A stretch of DNA of 64,000 bases from Treponema sp. (GTDB lineage: Bacteria; Spirochaetota; Spirochaetia; Treponematales; Breznakiellaceae): positions 82,962 to 146,961 of the forward strand of contig WRMC01000005.1 of the NCBI GenBank assembly GCA_009777335.1, in the 5' to 3' direction. A model generated the notes under the pieces. That model saw only the letters and a program-made list of their open reading frames with translations, searched no databases and was not told the origin of the DNA. Position 1 is the stretch's first letter, and every line of letters starts with the position of its first letter. Positions 15,176-23,821 of this stretch are shown here, piece after piece. Made by a program: the position numbers and the translations under genes.

Positions 15176-15787
15176 CTAATCGGTCTTGGTTAAAAATTCC
15201 AGGGCCGCCCTTAATTCATCGTCCTGCTTAAAGTAATGCTCTTCAAGCTCCCCCTGGGTAAGGCCAATAAGTTCGTGGCTCGAATAGTGGATCCACATGG
15301 GGGTATCAGAGAGGGACAGTTCATGCTTACGGCACCAGTAGTCGGGCTGTACGGGCAGCTGCTCCGCCTTGTCATGGAAGTATTTATAGTCATGGACCGC
15401 CACTTTGAGGTCCTTCCGGGGGATGCCCCGCTCCATGATGATCTGGGCCAGGTGGTTGATGGTCTTGCCGGAGTCAAAGATATCGTCCACCAGAAGGATC
15501 TTGTCCCCGGTCCTCAGGGCCTCGGGCCCATAGGTCCAGCCCTCGGTCTTGATCTCCTCGCTCTGCCCTACCCCCGTATAGGACCGGGCCACCATGGCCG
15601 CATAGTACACGGGCCGCACCCGGGGAAGAAGGACCTTAAAGTATTCGCTGATCACATTGCCCAGATAGACCCCGCCCCTGAGGGAAACATAAATAATATC
15701 GGGGATAAAACCATCACAGTAAAGCCGGTAGGCCATCTTTAAGGCATTGTTCCGGACCGTATCATAGGGGAGGAATTCCTTAGTCAT
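15176..15787 (-). CDS. Purine-type phosphoribosyltransferase
   Basis: 203 residues. PRPP-binding motif ILLVDDIFDSGKT at 97-109 and the PPi loop SLRGG near 35 are those of type I phosphoribosyltransferases. The overall shape resembles xanthine/hypoxanthine transferases (Gpt/Hpt), so purine salvage is likely; the base specificity is not certain. ATG at 15787 lies 7 bases after a consensus -10, so the mRNA may be leaderless. First gene of the unit with the beta-helix protein and rnhB (10-bp gap, then overlap). Confidence 0.85.
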   Translation of the reverse strand: MTKEFLPYDTVRNNALKMAYRLYCDGFIPDIIYVSLRGGVYLGNVISEYFKVLLPRVRPVYYAAMVARSYTGVGQSEEIKTEGWTYGPEALRTGDKILLVDDIFDSGKTINHLAQIIMERGIPRKDLKVAVHDYKYFHDKAEQLPVQPDYWCRKHELSLSDTPMWIHYSSHELIGLTQGELEEHYFKQDDELRAALEFLTKTD

Positions 15788-15793
15788 GAGTAG

Positions 15794-15822
15794 ATTATAA
15801 TGGAAAATACATGGAAATTCAA
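15794..15822 (-). promoter_or_regulatory. Strong promoter, leaderless arrangement
   Basis: Minus-strand TTGAAT (15822-15817), 17-bp spacer, TATAAT (15799-15794), then 6 bases and the ATG of the phosphoribosyltransferase at 15787. No Shine-Dalgarno sequence can fit. Confidence 0.7.
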
Positions 15823-15898
15823 ACTGTATAACGAAGACATAGCCAATACACCAAGCTCATGCTGGACAGGAAGGAAGTCTTAATGATTTTATCAATTC

Positions 15899-16105
15899 AA
15901 GACCTGCATACCCCTTCATCGCTGGACAAAAACATGCCCCTAGCGGCTCCAGCGTCCGGGCCACACAACTGGTGAAATAATCAATGCGTATAAAGATTAA
16001 ATAGTTTTTCCTTAAACTAAGTTGTGTGGCCAGGCCGAAATCGCCGCCAGGAGCATTTTTTGCTCCAGCTGAGCAAGCATAGCACGGTTGGATTGAGAAG
16101 AGCCT
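15899..16105 (+). repeat. Structured repeat family I, copy C
   Basis: AAGACCT start; CGCTGGA/TCCAGCG hairpin; variable stem GGCCACACAACT (15959-15970) with AGTTGTGTGGCC (16020-16031); conserved AGGCCGAAATCGCCGCC; hairpin GGAGCA-T5-TGCTCC (16050-16066); ends GAGAAGAGCCT (16095-16105). The stem loop is almost identical to copy E. The terminal GGTGTCAGTCACC motif of other copies is missing. Lies upstream of and in the same orientation as family II copy 1. Confidence 0.85.
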
Positions 16106-16235
16106 TTACGAAACCACCTGTGAGGTATAACCAATGTTTTATTGGTATCATCCATTATACAAAGGGGGGGGAAGAAGACTGTCGGATGATTCTGGGCTGG
16201 GCGAAGCATTTTTCCGCCCGGTTAAGTATACATGG
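16106..16235. other. Spacer between repeat families I and II
   Basis: No gene. Two hairpins: ACCAAT-GTTTT-ATTGGT (16130-16146), and GGGCG...CGCCC (about 16198-16219). The corresponding spacer at the other I+II unit is unrelated in sequence. Confidence 0.5.
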
Positions 16236-16446
16236 GAGGGGTGGGGGTCGCTTGGGGCTAGGAATATCTGGGAGTTCCCCGCCGGAGGAGACCTCGGGTA
16301 AAGCAGAATGGGATAATGAAGTAAGCTCCGGCATCCAGTATGTGCGAGGAAAGCTGAACGCAGCGATTAAAGACAAGAAACTGGGTGCCGGGGGCTCCGT
16401 AGGCGGGTTCATCTCAATTCCTAGACCTGAGGGGCCCCCACCCCTC
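16236..16446 (+). ncRNA. Structured repeat family II, copy 1 (candidate structured RNA)
   Basis: 211 bp. Terminal stem GAGGGGTGGGGG (16236-16247) with CCCCCACCCCTC (16435-16446), 12 perfect pairs, continued by CUUGGGGCUAG with CUAGACCUGAG (all pairs incl. G-U except one G-A) and CTAGGAAT/ATTCCTAG (16258-16265 with 16417-16424). Internal stems GCCGGAG/CTCCGGC (16281-16287, 16326-16332) and ATCCAG/CTGGGT (16333-16338, 16381-16386). Copy 2 changes both sides of several pairs. Orientation assigned by analogy with family I; no promoter identified. Confidence 0.65.
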
Positions 16447-16496
16447 TGGCGGAAGATTAAATATGCGGTGAGTTAATTGGAAAAAATATTCACCCC

Positions 16497-17072
16497 TTAC
16501 AGATACTTCCCTCCGCGGAAAAACCCAAACAAACTCCCTATAAAGCCTCCCACTATGTGTGCGAACTGGGAGACATCGCCGTTGGTATCCTGGGCCCCGA
16601 AGGCGGAGACCAGTTCCCGGCCCAGGTAGAGGACCAGGACCAGGATGAAGGTCAGGGGGATCTCTCCTCGGTTAAAGTTAGTGAAGGATGCCAGGAGGAT
16701 CATCATAAAGACTATCCCGCTGGCCCCCAAAAGGCCGGAAGAAAAAAAGAGGACATTCAGGGCCCCGGTCACCAGGGCGGTGATTCCTATCATAATCAAG
16801 AGAGAAAGGGAGCCGTAAATTTCTTCCAGGATGGGGCCTATCAATAGAATAAAGGCGAAGTTAGACACCAGGTGGGGCCAGTTGGCATGGCCCAGGACAT
16901 GGGTAAAGAGGGTTACCCAGTTCCGGATATTCCCCGCTGAGTAATCCCCCCGGCCGGGAACGGCAAACCAGGATTCAGTAAGGCTGGGGATCAGGGTCTG
17001 GGAAAGGATGAGGACCAGGGTACTTAGAAAGGTAAAGGTTAGGACCGTCGGTGCGTTGTATCGGATCTTCAT
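16497..17072 (-). CDS. Rhomboid-family intramembrane serine protease
   Basis: 191 residues, six predicted membrane segments. Catalytic serine S118 in GASG, catalytic His H172 in AHIVGG, and the loop/TM2 motif H62-x4-H67-x3-N71 (GHANWPHLVSN) that forms the oxyanion hole. Minimal six-helix rhomboid without extra domains. Weak AGG ribosome site; ATG at 17072. Substrates unknown. The MazF-type genes upstream are 18 bp away and AT-rich, so probably an unrelated insertion. Confidence 0.9.
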   Translation of the reverse strand: MKIRYNAPTVLTFTFLSTLVLILSQTLIPSLTESWFAVPGRGDYSAGNIRNWVTLFTHVLGHANWPHLVSNFAFILLIGPILEEIYGSLSLLIMIGITALVTGALNVLFFSSGLLGASGIVFMMILLASFTNFNRGEIPLTFILVLVLYLGRELVSAFGAQDTNGDVSQFAHIVGGFIGSLFGFFRGGKYL

Positions 17073-17090
17073 TATGACCTGTGTTTTATA

Positions 17091-17438
17091 CTAGTGTTCA
17101 TTGTTGTCCTCTTTAATAATAGTAATAATCGCATTAAGAGTATCCCGTATTTTATCCTCTCGTAAATGCCCAGCAGTGGAAAGAATAATGTTTTTATCGG
17201 CGGTAAAAATTTTATTGGGACGAATAAAGCTGTCAACCGGCAGGCTTCCTGAACTGAAATCACCGGCCCTCAAAGGCATTGAAAAAGAATCGGAAGAAGC
17301 TTGGCTGGTAATCTGGCATACAATAATATCATCCCCCGGTAAATCAGCCACCACCAGAGCCGGGCGTTTTTTATTGTCCGACAGGTCAGAAAATGGAAAG
17401 GGGATGATAACTACATCACCCCTTATAAACTTGCCCAT
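17091..17438 (-). CDS. MazF/PemK-type toxin
   Basis: 115 residues. N-terminal GDVVIIPFPFSDLSDNKKRPALVV is the MazF/PemK family signature, with the catalytic Arg in KRPALVV and a conserved Ser/Thr in ITSQASSDSF. Predicted sequence-specific endoribonuclease. Overlaps the antitoxin gene upstream by 16 bp, antitoxin first. AT-rich compared with rhomboid and exonuclease neighbours. Confidence 0.88.
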   Translation of the reverse strand: MGKFIRGDVVIIPFPFSDLSDNKKRPALVVADLPGDDIIVCQITSQASSDSFSMPLRAGDFSSGSLPVDSFIRPNKIFTADKNIILSTAGHLREDKIRDTLNAIITIIKEDNNEH

Positions 17439-17617
17439 GCTTCATCTTCTTCTGCTGTGTTCCAGTCCTTTGACAAGGAAGCCTCACTCAAAAGCATGGT
17501 TTCTGGTATCTGTGAGAGTTTACGATGTTTAATCCATGCAACAAAATCAATGACTTCGCCGACACAATTTGCCGGAAGGGTCTCTATTTCCTTTATGAGG
17601 ACAGCACGGTTTGACAT
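17423..17617 (-). CDS. Small antitoxin (DUF2281-like) for the MazF-type toxin
   Basis: 64 residues, acidic C-terminus. N-terminal IKEIETLPANCVGEVIDFVAWIKH resembles DUF2281/VapB-like short antitoxins, where such helices precede an unstructured toxin-binding tail (TAEEDEAWASL). Its position and overlap with the toxin make the role likely. Such proteins usually co-repress the operon with the toxin. Confidence 0.75.
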   Translation of the reverse strand: MSNRAVLIKEIETLPANCVGEVIDFVAWIKHRKLSQIPETMLLSEASLSKDWNTAEEDEAWASL

Positions 17618-17684
17618 GGGTATCTCCTATAGAAAATTATAGCTCCCTGCATTTTGCTTGTCGAGAGCAAAGGCTGCAACTCAT

Positions 17685-18464
17685 TTATAACTTTAGCACA
17701 ATCTCCACGGGGCAGTGATCAGAACCCTCTACTTCCTTCAATATTCTGGCGGAACCGAGGGCGGGCAGAAAGGCGGGATCGATGCAATGGTAATCGATTC
17801 TCCACCCTACGTTCCGTTCCCGGGCGCCGGAGCGGTAGGACCACCAGGAATAGTGGCCCTCTTCACCGGGGTGGAAGTGTCTAAAGGTGTCCACAAAGCC
17901 TGCCTGGGTAAAGGAGTCCATCCAAGCCCTCTCTTCCGGGAGGTAGCCGGGGCTCCCCTGATTCTCCCGGGGCCGGGCCAGGTCTATGGGCCTGTGGGCG
18001 ATGTTAAAGTCCCCGGAGAGGACAAAGTGGCGCTTCTTCTTCTGGTAACCCTTGCAGAGATCCATGATGGCCTGGCAGAACCGGAGTTTATAATCCAGCC
18101 GCTTCCCCTCATCCTGGGAGTTGGGAAAATAAGCCGAAATGAGGGTGAAGTCCCGGTAATCTGCCTGGAGTACCCTCCCCTCATCATCAAATTCCTGGAC
18201 CCCCAGGGGCCGGATTTCTTGCGGTTCTATCTTGCTGTAGAGGGCCACCCCCGAGTAGCCGGCCTTTTTGGCGCTCATCCAGTAGGCGTGGTAGGGCTGG
18301 CCCCCCTGGTCGCTAATATTCAAGAGGTCCGCCGAGAGCTGGGCCGGGGCGGCCTTGGTCTCCTGGATGCAGACCGCATCGGCCCCTTCCCGGGTCATCC
18401 AGGGGACAAAACCCCTCTTTTCCAGGGCCCGGATTCCATTGACATTCCAGCTTAGGATACGCAT
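17685..18464 (-). CDS. xthA: Exodeoxyribonuclease III (AP endonuclease)
   Basis: Repairs abasic sites and 3' blocked ends. 259 residues from MRILSWNVNGIRAL. EEP-superfamily motifs: WNVNGIRA, IQETK (metal Glu), SGDFNIAH (Asp-Asn), and SDHCPVEI (catalytic Asp-His). Start at 18464 is fixed by the family N-terminus; an ORF extension to 18629 overlaps the divergent clpS. The ATG lies 7 bases after a -10 hexamer and is preceded by CCCCCC, so there is no ribosome-binding site. Confidence 0.95.
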   Translation of the reverse strand: MRILSWNVNGIRALEKRGFVPWMTREGADAVCIQETKAAPAQLSADLLNISDQGGQPYHAYWMSAKKAGYSGVALYSKIEPQEIRPLGVQEFDDEGRVLQADYRDFTLISAYFPNSQDEGKRLDYKLRFCQAIMDLCKGYQKKKRHFVLSGDFNIAHRPIDLARPRENQGSPGYLPEERAWMDSFTQAGFVDTFRHFHPGEEGHYSWWSYRSGARERNVGWRIDYHCIDPAFLPALGSARILKEVEGSDHCPVEIVLKL

Positions 18465-18470
18465 GGGGGG

Positions 18471-18500
18471 AGTATAGCAGATCCCGGGGGCCCGGTGCAA
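18471..18500 (-). promoter_or_regulatory. Promoter of xthA, leaderless arrangement
   Basis: Minus-strand TTGCAC (18500-18495), 18-bp spacer, TATACT (18476-18471), 6 bases, ATG. The six bases are all C. Confidence 0.6.
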
Positions 18501-18525
18501 TGAAGGGGCCTCCAGGACACGAGCA

Positions 18526-18554
18526 TTGCTTTTTAGCCCCAAATCGGGTATCTT
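18526..18554 (+). promoter_or_regulatory. Promoter of clpS-clpA-aat
   Basis: TTGCTT (18526-18531), 17-bp spacer, TATCTT (18549-18554). Start expected near 18561, about 10 nt before the clpS ATG; again a very short leader with no strong ribosome-binding site. Confidence 0.4.
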
Positions 18555-18570
18555 ATATCTAGAGTATAGA

Positions 18571-18882
18571 ATGGCAACAGATAACAGAGGTGAAACGGAA
18601 CTACTCTCCAGGGAAGAAGAAGAGCTCAAGCAGCCTGAGGACTACATGGTTATACTATTGAATGACAACTACACGACCAAGGAATTTGTGGTTGAAATTC
18701 TAAAATCTGTCTTCCATAAAAACCCCGAAGAGGCACAGCGGATCATGCTCACGGTTCATAACAAAGGGCGCGGAGTGGTAGGGGTCTATACCTGGGACAT
18801 TGCCTGTACCAAGGCAAACCAGGTCCATACCATCGCCAAGCAATATGATTACCCCCTTAGGTGCATAGTGGAGGAGGCCTAA
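18571..18882 (+). CDS. clpS: ClpS, N-degron adaptor for ClpA
   Basis: 103 residues from MATDNRGETELL. ClpS core: YMVILLNDNYTTKEFVVEIL (with the N-degron-pocket D-N/T-T region), FHKNPEEAQRIMLTVHNKGRGVVGVYTWDIA (the conserved His in VHNKG) and a C-terminal helix. Binds substrates with destabilising N-terminal residues and hands them to ClpA. Its stop is 1 bp before clpA. Start chosen at the downstream ATG because family proteins have an acidic disordered tail of about this length. Confidence 0.95.
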   Translation: MATDNRGETELLSREEEELKQPEDYMVILLNDNYTTKEFVVEILKSVFHKNPEEAQRIMLTVHNKGRGVVGVYTWDIACTKANQVHTIAKQYDYPLRCIVEEA

Positions 18883-18883
18883 A

Positions 18884-21427
18884 ATGAAGATATCCAGTCA
18901 TGTACGGACTATAATTAACCGGGCATATAACGAAGCCAAGACCCGGAACCACGAGTTTTTGACCCCCGAGCACATCCTCTATGCGGCCCTGGAATTTGAT
19001 GAGGTCCAGCTGATCCTGGAGGCCTGCGGGGCCAACCTGGATCTGATCAAGCACGGGATCGAAACCTACTTTGAGCAGAAGATCCCCATCATCGCCGATA
19101 CGGACCCGGTGCAGACCGTGAACTTTCAAAGTGTCATCGAAAGGGCTGTGATGAGCAGCCAGGCAGCCCAGAAGGGGGTCCTGGATGCCTCGGATATCCT
19201 GGTCTCCCTCTACGACGAGGACCGGAACCACTGCGCCTACTACCTTCGGGAAGCGGGGGTAAAGCGCTACGACCTTTTAAGCATTATCTCCCACGGCGGG
19301 GGCGGTCAGTCCTTCGATTTCCGGGGGGGTGACGATTTCCGCGGCTCATCCCCCTTTAGGAACCCCTCGGAATACAGGGGCCGCCGTCACCACAACGAGG
19401 GGGACGAGGGCCGTGAAGGGGACGGCGAAGAGGGGGCCGAAGAGATCCACGGCGAGGGCCCCAAGTCCCGGCAGAATAAAAAAAGCGCCCTGGAAAAATT
19501 TGCCACCGAGCTTACGGCCCTGGCTAAAGAGAACCGGCTGGAACCGGTCATAGGAAGGGAGGCCGAACTGGACCGGACCGTCCAGGTCCTCTGCCGCCGC
19601 CTTAAGAACAACCCGGTCCATGTGGGGGATTCGGGGGTGGGTAAAACCGCCATCACCGAGGGTCTGGCCCAGCGCATCGTGGCAGGTAAAGTCCCCCCCA
19701 CCCTCAAGGACTTTACCATCTACTCCCTGGACATGGGGGCCCTGGTGGCAGGGACCAAGTACCGGGGGGACTTTGAAGAGCGGATCAAAAAGGTGGTAGA
19801 GGAGGTCCTCAAAAAAGAGCGAGCCATCCTCTTCATCGACGAGATTCACACCCTGGTGGGAGCCGGTTCGGCCTCGGGGAGCGCCCTGGATGCATCGAAC
19901 CTTTTAAAGCCCGCCCTGACCAGCGGAAAGCTCCGCTGCATAGGGTCCACCACCCACGAGGAGTACGGCAAGTTCTTTGACAAAGACCGGGCCCTAAGCC
20001 GGCGCTTCCAGAAAATCGACATCAACGAGCCCAGCGAAGATGATGCCATCAAGATCCTCACGGGCCTCAAGGCAAAATACGAAGACTACCATCGGGTTAA
20101 CTACTCGGAGGAGGCCCTGGAAGGGGCGGTGCGGCTCTCGGCCCAGTACATCACCGAACGGCGGCTCCCCGACAAGGCCATAGACGTGATCGACGAAGCG
20201 GGGTCCTACGCCCGGATCGAGGCCTACAAGAAGGAGGCCGCCGAAGCAGCCGCTGAGGAAGAAGCTGCCAAGGAAGAAGCCGCTACAAAAGCAGGCGCCG
20301 AAGAGACGGTCCCCTGGGAAGAGACTGCATCCACGGAGGCCCCCTCAAAGACCGACTCGGTCCAGGAGGGCTCGGTGGAGATCGTCGACATAGGTCTCCC
20401 CCTCATCGAGACGGTGATCTCCAAGATCGCCCGGATCCCCGAACGCTCAGTGGGCGAAAACGAAAAGGACAAGCTGCGGCTCCTGGAAAACCGCCTGCGA
20501 AGCCGGATCTTCGGCCAGGACGATGCGGTCCAGGCGGTGGTAAAGGCGGTCAAACAGTCCCGGGCGGGTTTTAGGGATGCCAATAAGCCGGTAGCCAACT
20601 TCCTCTTTGTGGGACCCACCGGGGTGGGTAAGACCGAACTGGCTCGGAGCCTGGCGGACATCCTGGGGGTGACCATGCACCGCTTTGACATGAGCGAATA
20701 CCAGGAGAAGCACACGGTCTCGCGGCTCGTGGGAGCTCCCCCAGGCTATGTGGGTTACGAAGAAGGGGGGCTCCTCACCGATGCCATCCGGAAGCAGCCC
20801 CATGGGGTGGTCCTCCTGGACGAGATCGAAAAGGCCCATCCGGACATCTATAATATACTCCTCCAGATCATGGACTATGCCACCCTGACGGACAATAACG
20901 GACGGAAGGCAGATTTCCGCAACGTGGTCCTCATCATGACCAGCAATGCGGGGGCCCGGGACATAGGCAAGGCCCTCATCGGCTTTGGGGACCGGGTCCA
21001 AAACGAGACCGCCATAGACGGGGCAGTGGAGCGGATCTTTACTCCCGAGTTCAGGAACCGTCTGGATGCGGTGGTCCGTTTTGGCCACCTCTCCCGGGAG
21101 ATCATGTCCTCCATCGTCATCAAGGAACTCAACCTCTTTAGGTCCCAGTTAAGCGAAAAGAAGGTGACCCTGGATGTGACGGACCCCTGCATAGAGCAGC
21201 TGGCCGAAGACGGGTACAGCCCCGAATCGGGGGCCCGGAATGTGGGGCGCATCGTTGAAGAAAAAATCAAATCCTTCTTTGTGGATGAGGTCCTCTTTGG
21301 GCGCCTCGAAGAGGGAGGCCGGGCCCGGGCAGATTACCAGGACGGGGAGTACCGGATCGAGGTGGTCAGTTCCAATGCAGAATTGGCCGCTGAGCATCCC
21401 GAGCTGGCCGAGGAAGCATCAGAATAA
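18884..21427 (+). CDS. clpA: ATP-dependent Clp protease ATP-binding subunit ClpA
   Basis: 847 residues, AAA+ unfoldase of ClpAP. N-domain (about 1-145), glycine/acid-rich linker (about 146-200), first AAA+ module (Walker [10 protein letters not shown] near 247; Walker B ILFIDEIH), second module (Walker [10 protein letters not shown] near 577; Walker [12 protein letters not shown]), and the ClpP-docking loop ALIGFGD. An Ala/Glu-rich insert (about 448-505, from [20 protein letters not shown]) lies at the end of module 1, where ClpA normally has no such extension and the ClpB middle domain is absent. Between clpS and aat. Confidence 0.96.
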   Translation: MKISSHVRTIINRAYNEAKTRNHEFLTPEHILYAALEFDEVQLILEACGANLDLIKHGIETYFEQKIPIIADTDPVQTVNFQSVIERAVMSSQAAQKGVLDASDILVSLYDEDRNHCAYYLREAGVKRYDLLSIISHGGGGQSFDFRGGDDFRGSSPFRNPSEYRGRRHHNEGDEGREGDGEEGAEEIHGEGPKSRQNKKSALEKFATELTALAKENRLEPVIGREAELDRTVQVLCRRLKNNPVHVGDSGVGKTAITEGLAQRIVAGKVPPTLKDFTIYSLDMGALVAGTKYRGDFEERIKKVVEEVLKKERAILFIDEIHTLVGAGSASGSALDASNLLKPALTSGKLRCIGSTTHEEYGKFFDKDRALSRRFQKIDINEPSEDDAIKILTGLKAKYEDYHRVNYSEEALEGAVRLSAQYITERRLPDKAIDVIDEAGSYARIEAYKKEAAEAAAEEEAAKEEAATKAGAEETVPWEETASTEAPSKTDSVQEGSVEIVDIGLPLIETVISKIARIPERSVGENEKDKLRLLENRLRSRIFGQDDAVQAVVKAVKQSRAGFRDANKPVANFLFVGPTGVGKTELARSLADILGVTMHRFDMSEYQEKHTVSRLVGAPPGYVGYEEGGLLTDAIRKQPHGVVLLDEIEKAHPDIYNILLQIMDYATLTDNNGRKADFRNVVLIMTSNAGARDIGKALIGFGDRVQNETAIDGAVERIFTPEFRNRLDAVVRFGHLSREIMSSIVIKELNLFRSQLSEKKVTLDVTDPCIEQLAEDGYSPESGARNVGRIVEEKIKSFFVDEVLFGRLEEGGRARADYQDGEYRIEVVSSNAELAAEHPELAEEASE

Positions 21428-21440
21428 AGCCCCGGTCTCC

Positions 21441-22145
21441 ATGTCATCCAAGCGCGGGCCCGATCCTGATTTCCCCTACCTGGGGGTACACCAGCGGTTT
21501 AGCTTCCCCGACCCCGGAGAGGCCCGGCACCAGAGCATCATCGCCTGGGGGGGGAACCTCTCCCCCGGGATGCTCCTTTCGGCCTACGAGCAGGGTCTCT
21601 TCCCCTGGTACAGCGATAATGATCCGGTAATCTGGCATTCCCCGGATCCCCGGTTCATCATCTTCCCCGAAAAGCTCCACACCTCTTCATCGATGAAACG
21701 GGTCTTCAAAAAAAATGCTTTTTTTATCACCATGGACCGGGATTTTCCCGGGGTCATCCGCTCCTGCGCCGAGGTGTTCCGGCCCGGCCAGGGGGGGACC
21801 TGGATCACCGAGGACATCATTGAGGCCTATACGGAACTGCACCGCCTGGGCTGGGCCCACTCGGCAGAGGCCTGGGCGGAGGGGGAGCTGGCCGGGGGCT
21901 GCTACGGGGTCCGCATAGGGGAGGCCTTCTTTGCGGAGTCCATGTTTTACAAAAAGACCAATGCCTCTAAGGCGGCCCTTCTTAGTATGGCCCGCCTTCT
22001 CTTTGATGAGGGGATTCGTTTTATCGACTGCCAGGTCCATTCCAAGCATGTAGAAACCCTGGGGGCCCAGGAAATTAGCCGGAAGGAGTATCTGGAGCTC
22101 CTAAAAAAAACATTGGATTCACAAGAAAAAAAATCCGATACTTAG
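21441..22145 (+). CDS. aat: Leucyl/phenylalanyl-tRNA-protein transferase
   Basis: Adds Leu or Phe to N-terminal Lys/Arg, creating ClpS substrates. 234 residues from MSSKRGPDPDFPYLG. Landmarks: GLFPWYSDNDPVIWHSPDPR, TWITEDIIEAYTELHRLGWAHSAEAW, LAGGCYGVRIGEAFFAESMF and FIDCQVHSKHVETLGA, all typical. It lies 13 bp after clpA; an in-frame extension back into clpA is rejected. Together with clpS and clpA this gives the recognition, modification and unfolding steps of the N-degron pathway in one transcript. Confidence 0.96.
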   Translation: MSSKRGPDPDFPYLGVHQRFSFPDPGEARHQSIIAWGGNLSPGMLLSAYEQGLFPWYSDNDPVIWHSPDPRFIIFPEKLHTSSSMKRVFKKNAFFITMDRDFPGVIRSCAEVFRPGQGGTWITEDIIEAYTELHRLGWAHSAEAWAEGELAGGCYGVRIGEAFFAESMFYKKTNASKAALLSMARLLFDEGIRFIDCQVHSKHVETLGAQEISRKEYLELLKKTLDSQEKKSDT

Positions 22146-22148
22146 GAT

Positions 22149-22334
22149 ATGGATATACAAAGTTTATCGGTGAACATGTCCCAAGCCAGGGTCCAGGAAG
22201 AAGCGGCGGTCCTCGTCCAGTCCAAGGCCCTCAATGCGGTCCGGGATCTTTCCGCCGAACTCGAGAGGCTCATGAAATCGGGCCAGGTCATAAGCGACCC
22301 CGCCCGGGGAAACAACCTGGACCTCCTGGCCTAG
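22149..22334 (+). CDS. YjfB-family putative motility protein
   Basis: 61 residues. The pattern MDIQSLSVNMSQARVQEEAAV followed by KALNAVRDLSAELERLMKSG matches the small YjfB/'putative motility protein' family often linked with flagellar regulons. Ribosome site TTAGGAT, 3 bp after aat. Role unproven; co-transcription with the N-degron genes may be incidental. Confidence 0.7.
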   Translation: MDIQSLSVNMSQARVQEEAAVLVQSKALNAVRDLSAELERLMKSGQVISDPARGNNLDLLA

Positions 22335-22347
22335 GCCACTTCCTCCC

Positions 22348-23754
22348 CTAGATTCCCTTTAGAAAGACCCCATAACCCTGATATGCCGCATAGAGATCGA
22401 TCTTGCTGATCACCTCGAAGGGGGAGTGCATGGAGAGCACCGGGACTCCGCAGTCCAGGACCTCGATGCCGTAGCGGGCGGCGTAGTGGGCTATGGTCCC
22501 TCCTCCGCCCTTGTCCACCTTGCCCAGGGTGCCGGACTGCCAGGGGACCTTGGCCTTGCTTAAGAGGGCCTGGACCCGGGCGCAGAACTCCGCATTGGCA
22601 TCCGAGGCGGCCCGCTTGCCCCCCGATCCTGTGTACTTGGTCAGCACCAGGCCCTTCCCCATGAAGGCGGAGTTCCGCTTGTCAAAGACCCCCGCGTAGG
22701 AGGGCTCCACCGCCGCCGCCACATCGGCAGAGAGCATCACCGAGTTGGACAGGCAGGTCCTCAAGGCCCCCTCCCCCGAGAGGGCGGCCACGAAGTTTTC
22801 AAAGCCCCAGGAGGCGGCCCCGGTGTTGCCGTAGGAGCCAATTTCTTCCTTGTCCGAAAGGTAGCAGAGGGCGGTCTTCTGGGGGGCCTCCTTGCCGGCC
22901 AGGTCCAGCAGGGCCCTGAGGGCCGGGTAGGCGCAGGAGCGGTCATCGTGGCCGTAGCCCCCTATCATGCTCCGGTCCAGGCCTATGTCCCGGGCCTTAA
23001 AGGCGGGGACAAACTCAATCTCGGCGGAGGTAAAGGAGCTTTCGTCGAGGCCATACCTTTCATTCAATATGGAAAGGAAAAGGAGCTTAACCTTGTCCTT
23101 CACCTTTTCGTCATTGTAGGGCCGGGACCCCGCCAGGACATCCAGATCTTCCCCCTCCACTACCTCGGCTCCCTTCTTCTGCATCTGATCCTGGGCCATG
23201 TGGATGAGAAGGTCGGTGATGGTAAAGACCGGATCATCCTCTTCCTCCCCTATGGAAACCCGGACCTCCTTTCCCTGGGGGTCTATAAAGACCCCATGCA
23301 TGGCCAGGGGTATGGTGGTCCACTGGTACTTTTTTATTCCCCCATAATAGTGGGTGTCTAAAAGGGCAAAATCGTTATCCTCGTAGAGGGGATGGGGTTT
23401 AAGATCCAGCCGGGGCGAATCGATGTGGGCCCCCAGGATATTAATGCCCTCGGTGAGGGGTTTTTTTCCAAGCACCACACAGAGGAGGGCCTTACCCCGG
23501 ACATGTTCGTAGACCCGGTCTCCGGCCTTGAGGGTACCGGCCTTGGCAATCTCTTTGAACCCTGCTTTTTTGAGCAGCTCCACCGAGGCGGCAGAGAACT
23601 CCCGTTCGGTCTTTCCCTGGTCAAGGATTTTTTTGTAGAGCCGGGAAAACTCTTCCACCTCCTTTTCGGTCTTGGAATCTATTCCCTCCCAAATATTTTT
23701 CTTGCTGATAAAAAGGCTATCCGCCAGGGTCTGCCCAGGGCTCTTTTTTGCCAT
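22348..23754 (-). CDS. M18-family aminopeptidase
   Basis: Zinc aminopeptidase related to aspartyl aminopeptidase (apeA group). 468 residues. Metal-binding motifs: GAHIDSPRLDLKP (first His-Asp), YGHDDRSCAYPALRALLD, SDKEEIGS (the catalytic Glu pair), DVAAAVEPSY and the C-terminal VPVLSMHSPFEV His. Removes N-terminal residues from peptides in the cytoplasm. Ribosome site GGAGGTGAGG. Convergent with the YjfB gene (13 bp apart). Confidence 0.93.
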   Translation of the reverse strand: MAKKSPGQTLADSLFISKKNIWEGIDSKTEKEVEEFSRLYKKILDQGKTEREFSAASVELLKKAGFKEIAKAGTLKAGDRVYEHVRGKALLCVVLGKKPLTEGINILGAHIDSPRLDLKPHPLYEDNDFALLDTHYYGGIKKYQWTTIPLAMHGVFIDPQGKEVRVSIGEEEDDPVFTITDLLIHMAQDQMQKKGAEVVEGEDLDVLAGSRPYNDEKVKDKVKLLFLSILNERYGLDESSFTSAEIEFVPAFKARDIGLDRSMIGGYGHDDRSCAYPALRALLDLAGKEAPQKTALCYLSDKEEIGSYGNTGAASWGFENFVAALSGEGALRTCLSNSVMLSADVAAAVEPSYAGVFDKRNSAFMGKGLVLTKYTGSGGKRAASDANAEFCARVQALLSKAKVPWQSGTLGKVDKGGGGTIAHYAARYGIEVLDCGVPVLSMHSPFEVISKIDLYAAYQGYGVFLKGI

Positions 23755-23821
23755 TCCCTCACCTCCGTTGTTTCTGTTGCTATGGTAGAAAAAACCTCAG
23801 CTCCATGGTAGCCTAGTTCCT

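Noticed and set aside
16236..16446. Minus-strand frame shared by both family II copies (MNPPTEPPAPSFL...)
   Set aside because: No ribosome-binding site; conservation follows from DNA similarity without indels, and changes follow helix pairing and not codon position.
18571..20000. Large minus-strand ORFs opposite clpA, gltX and others
   Set aside because: GC-rich shadow frames without start signals or recognisable motifs.
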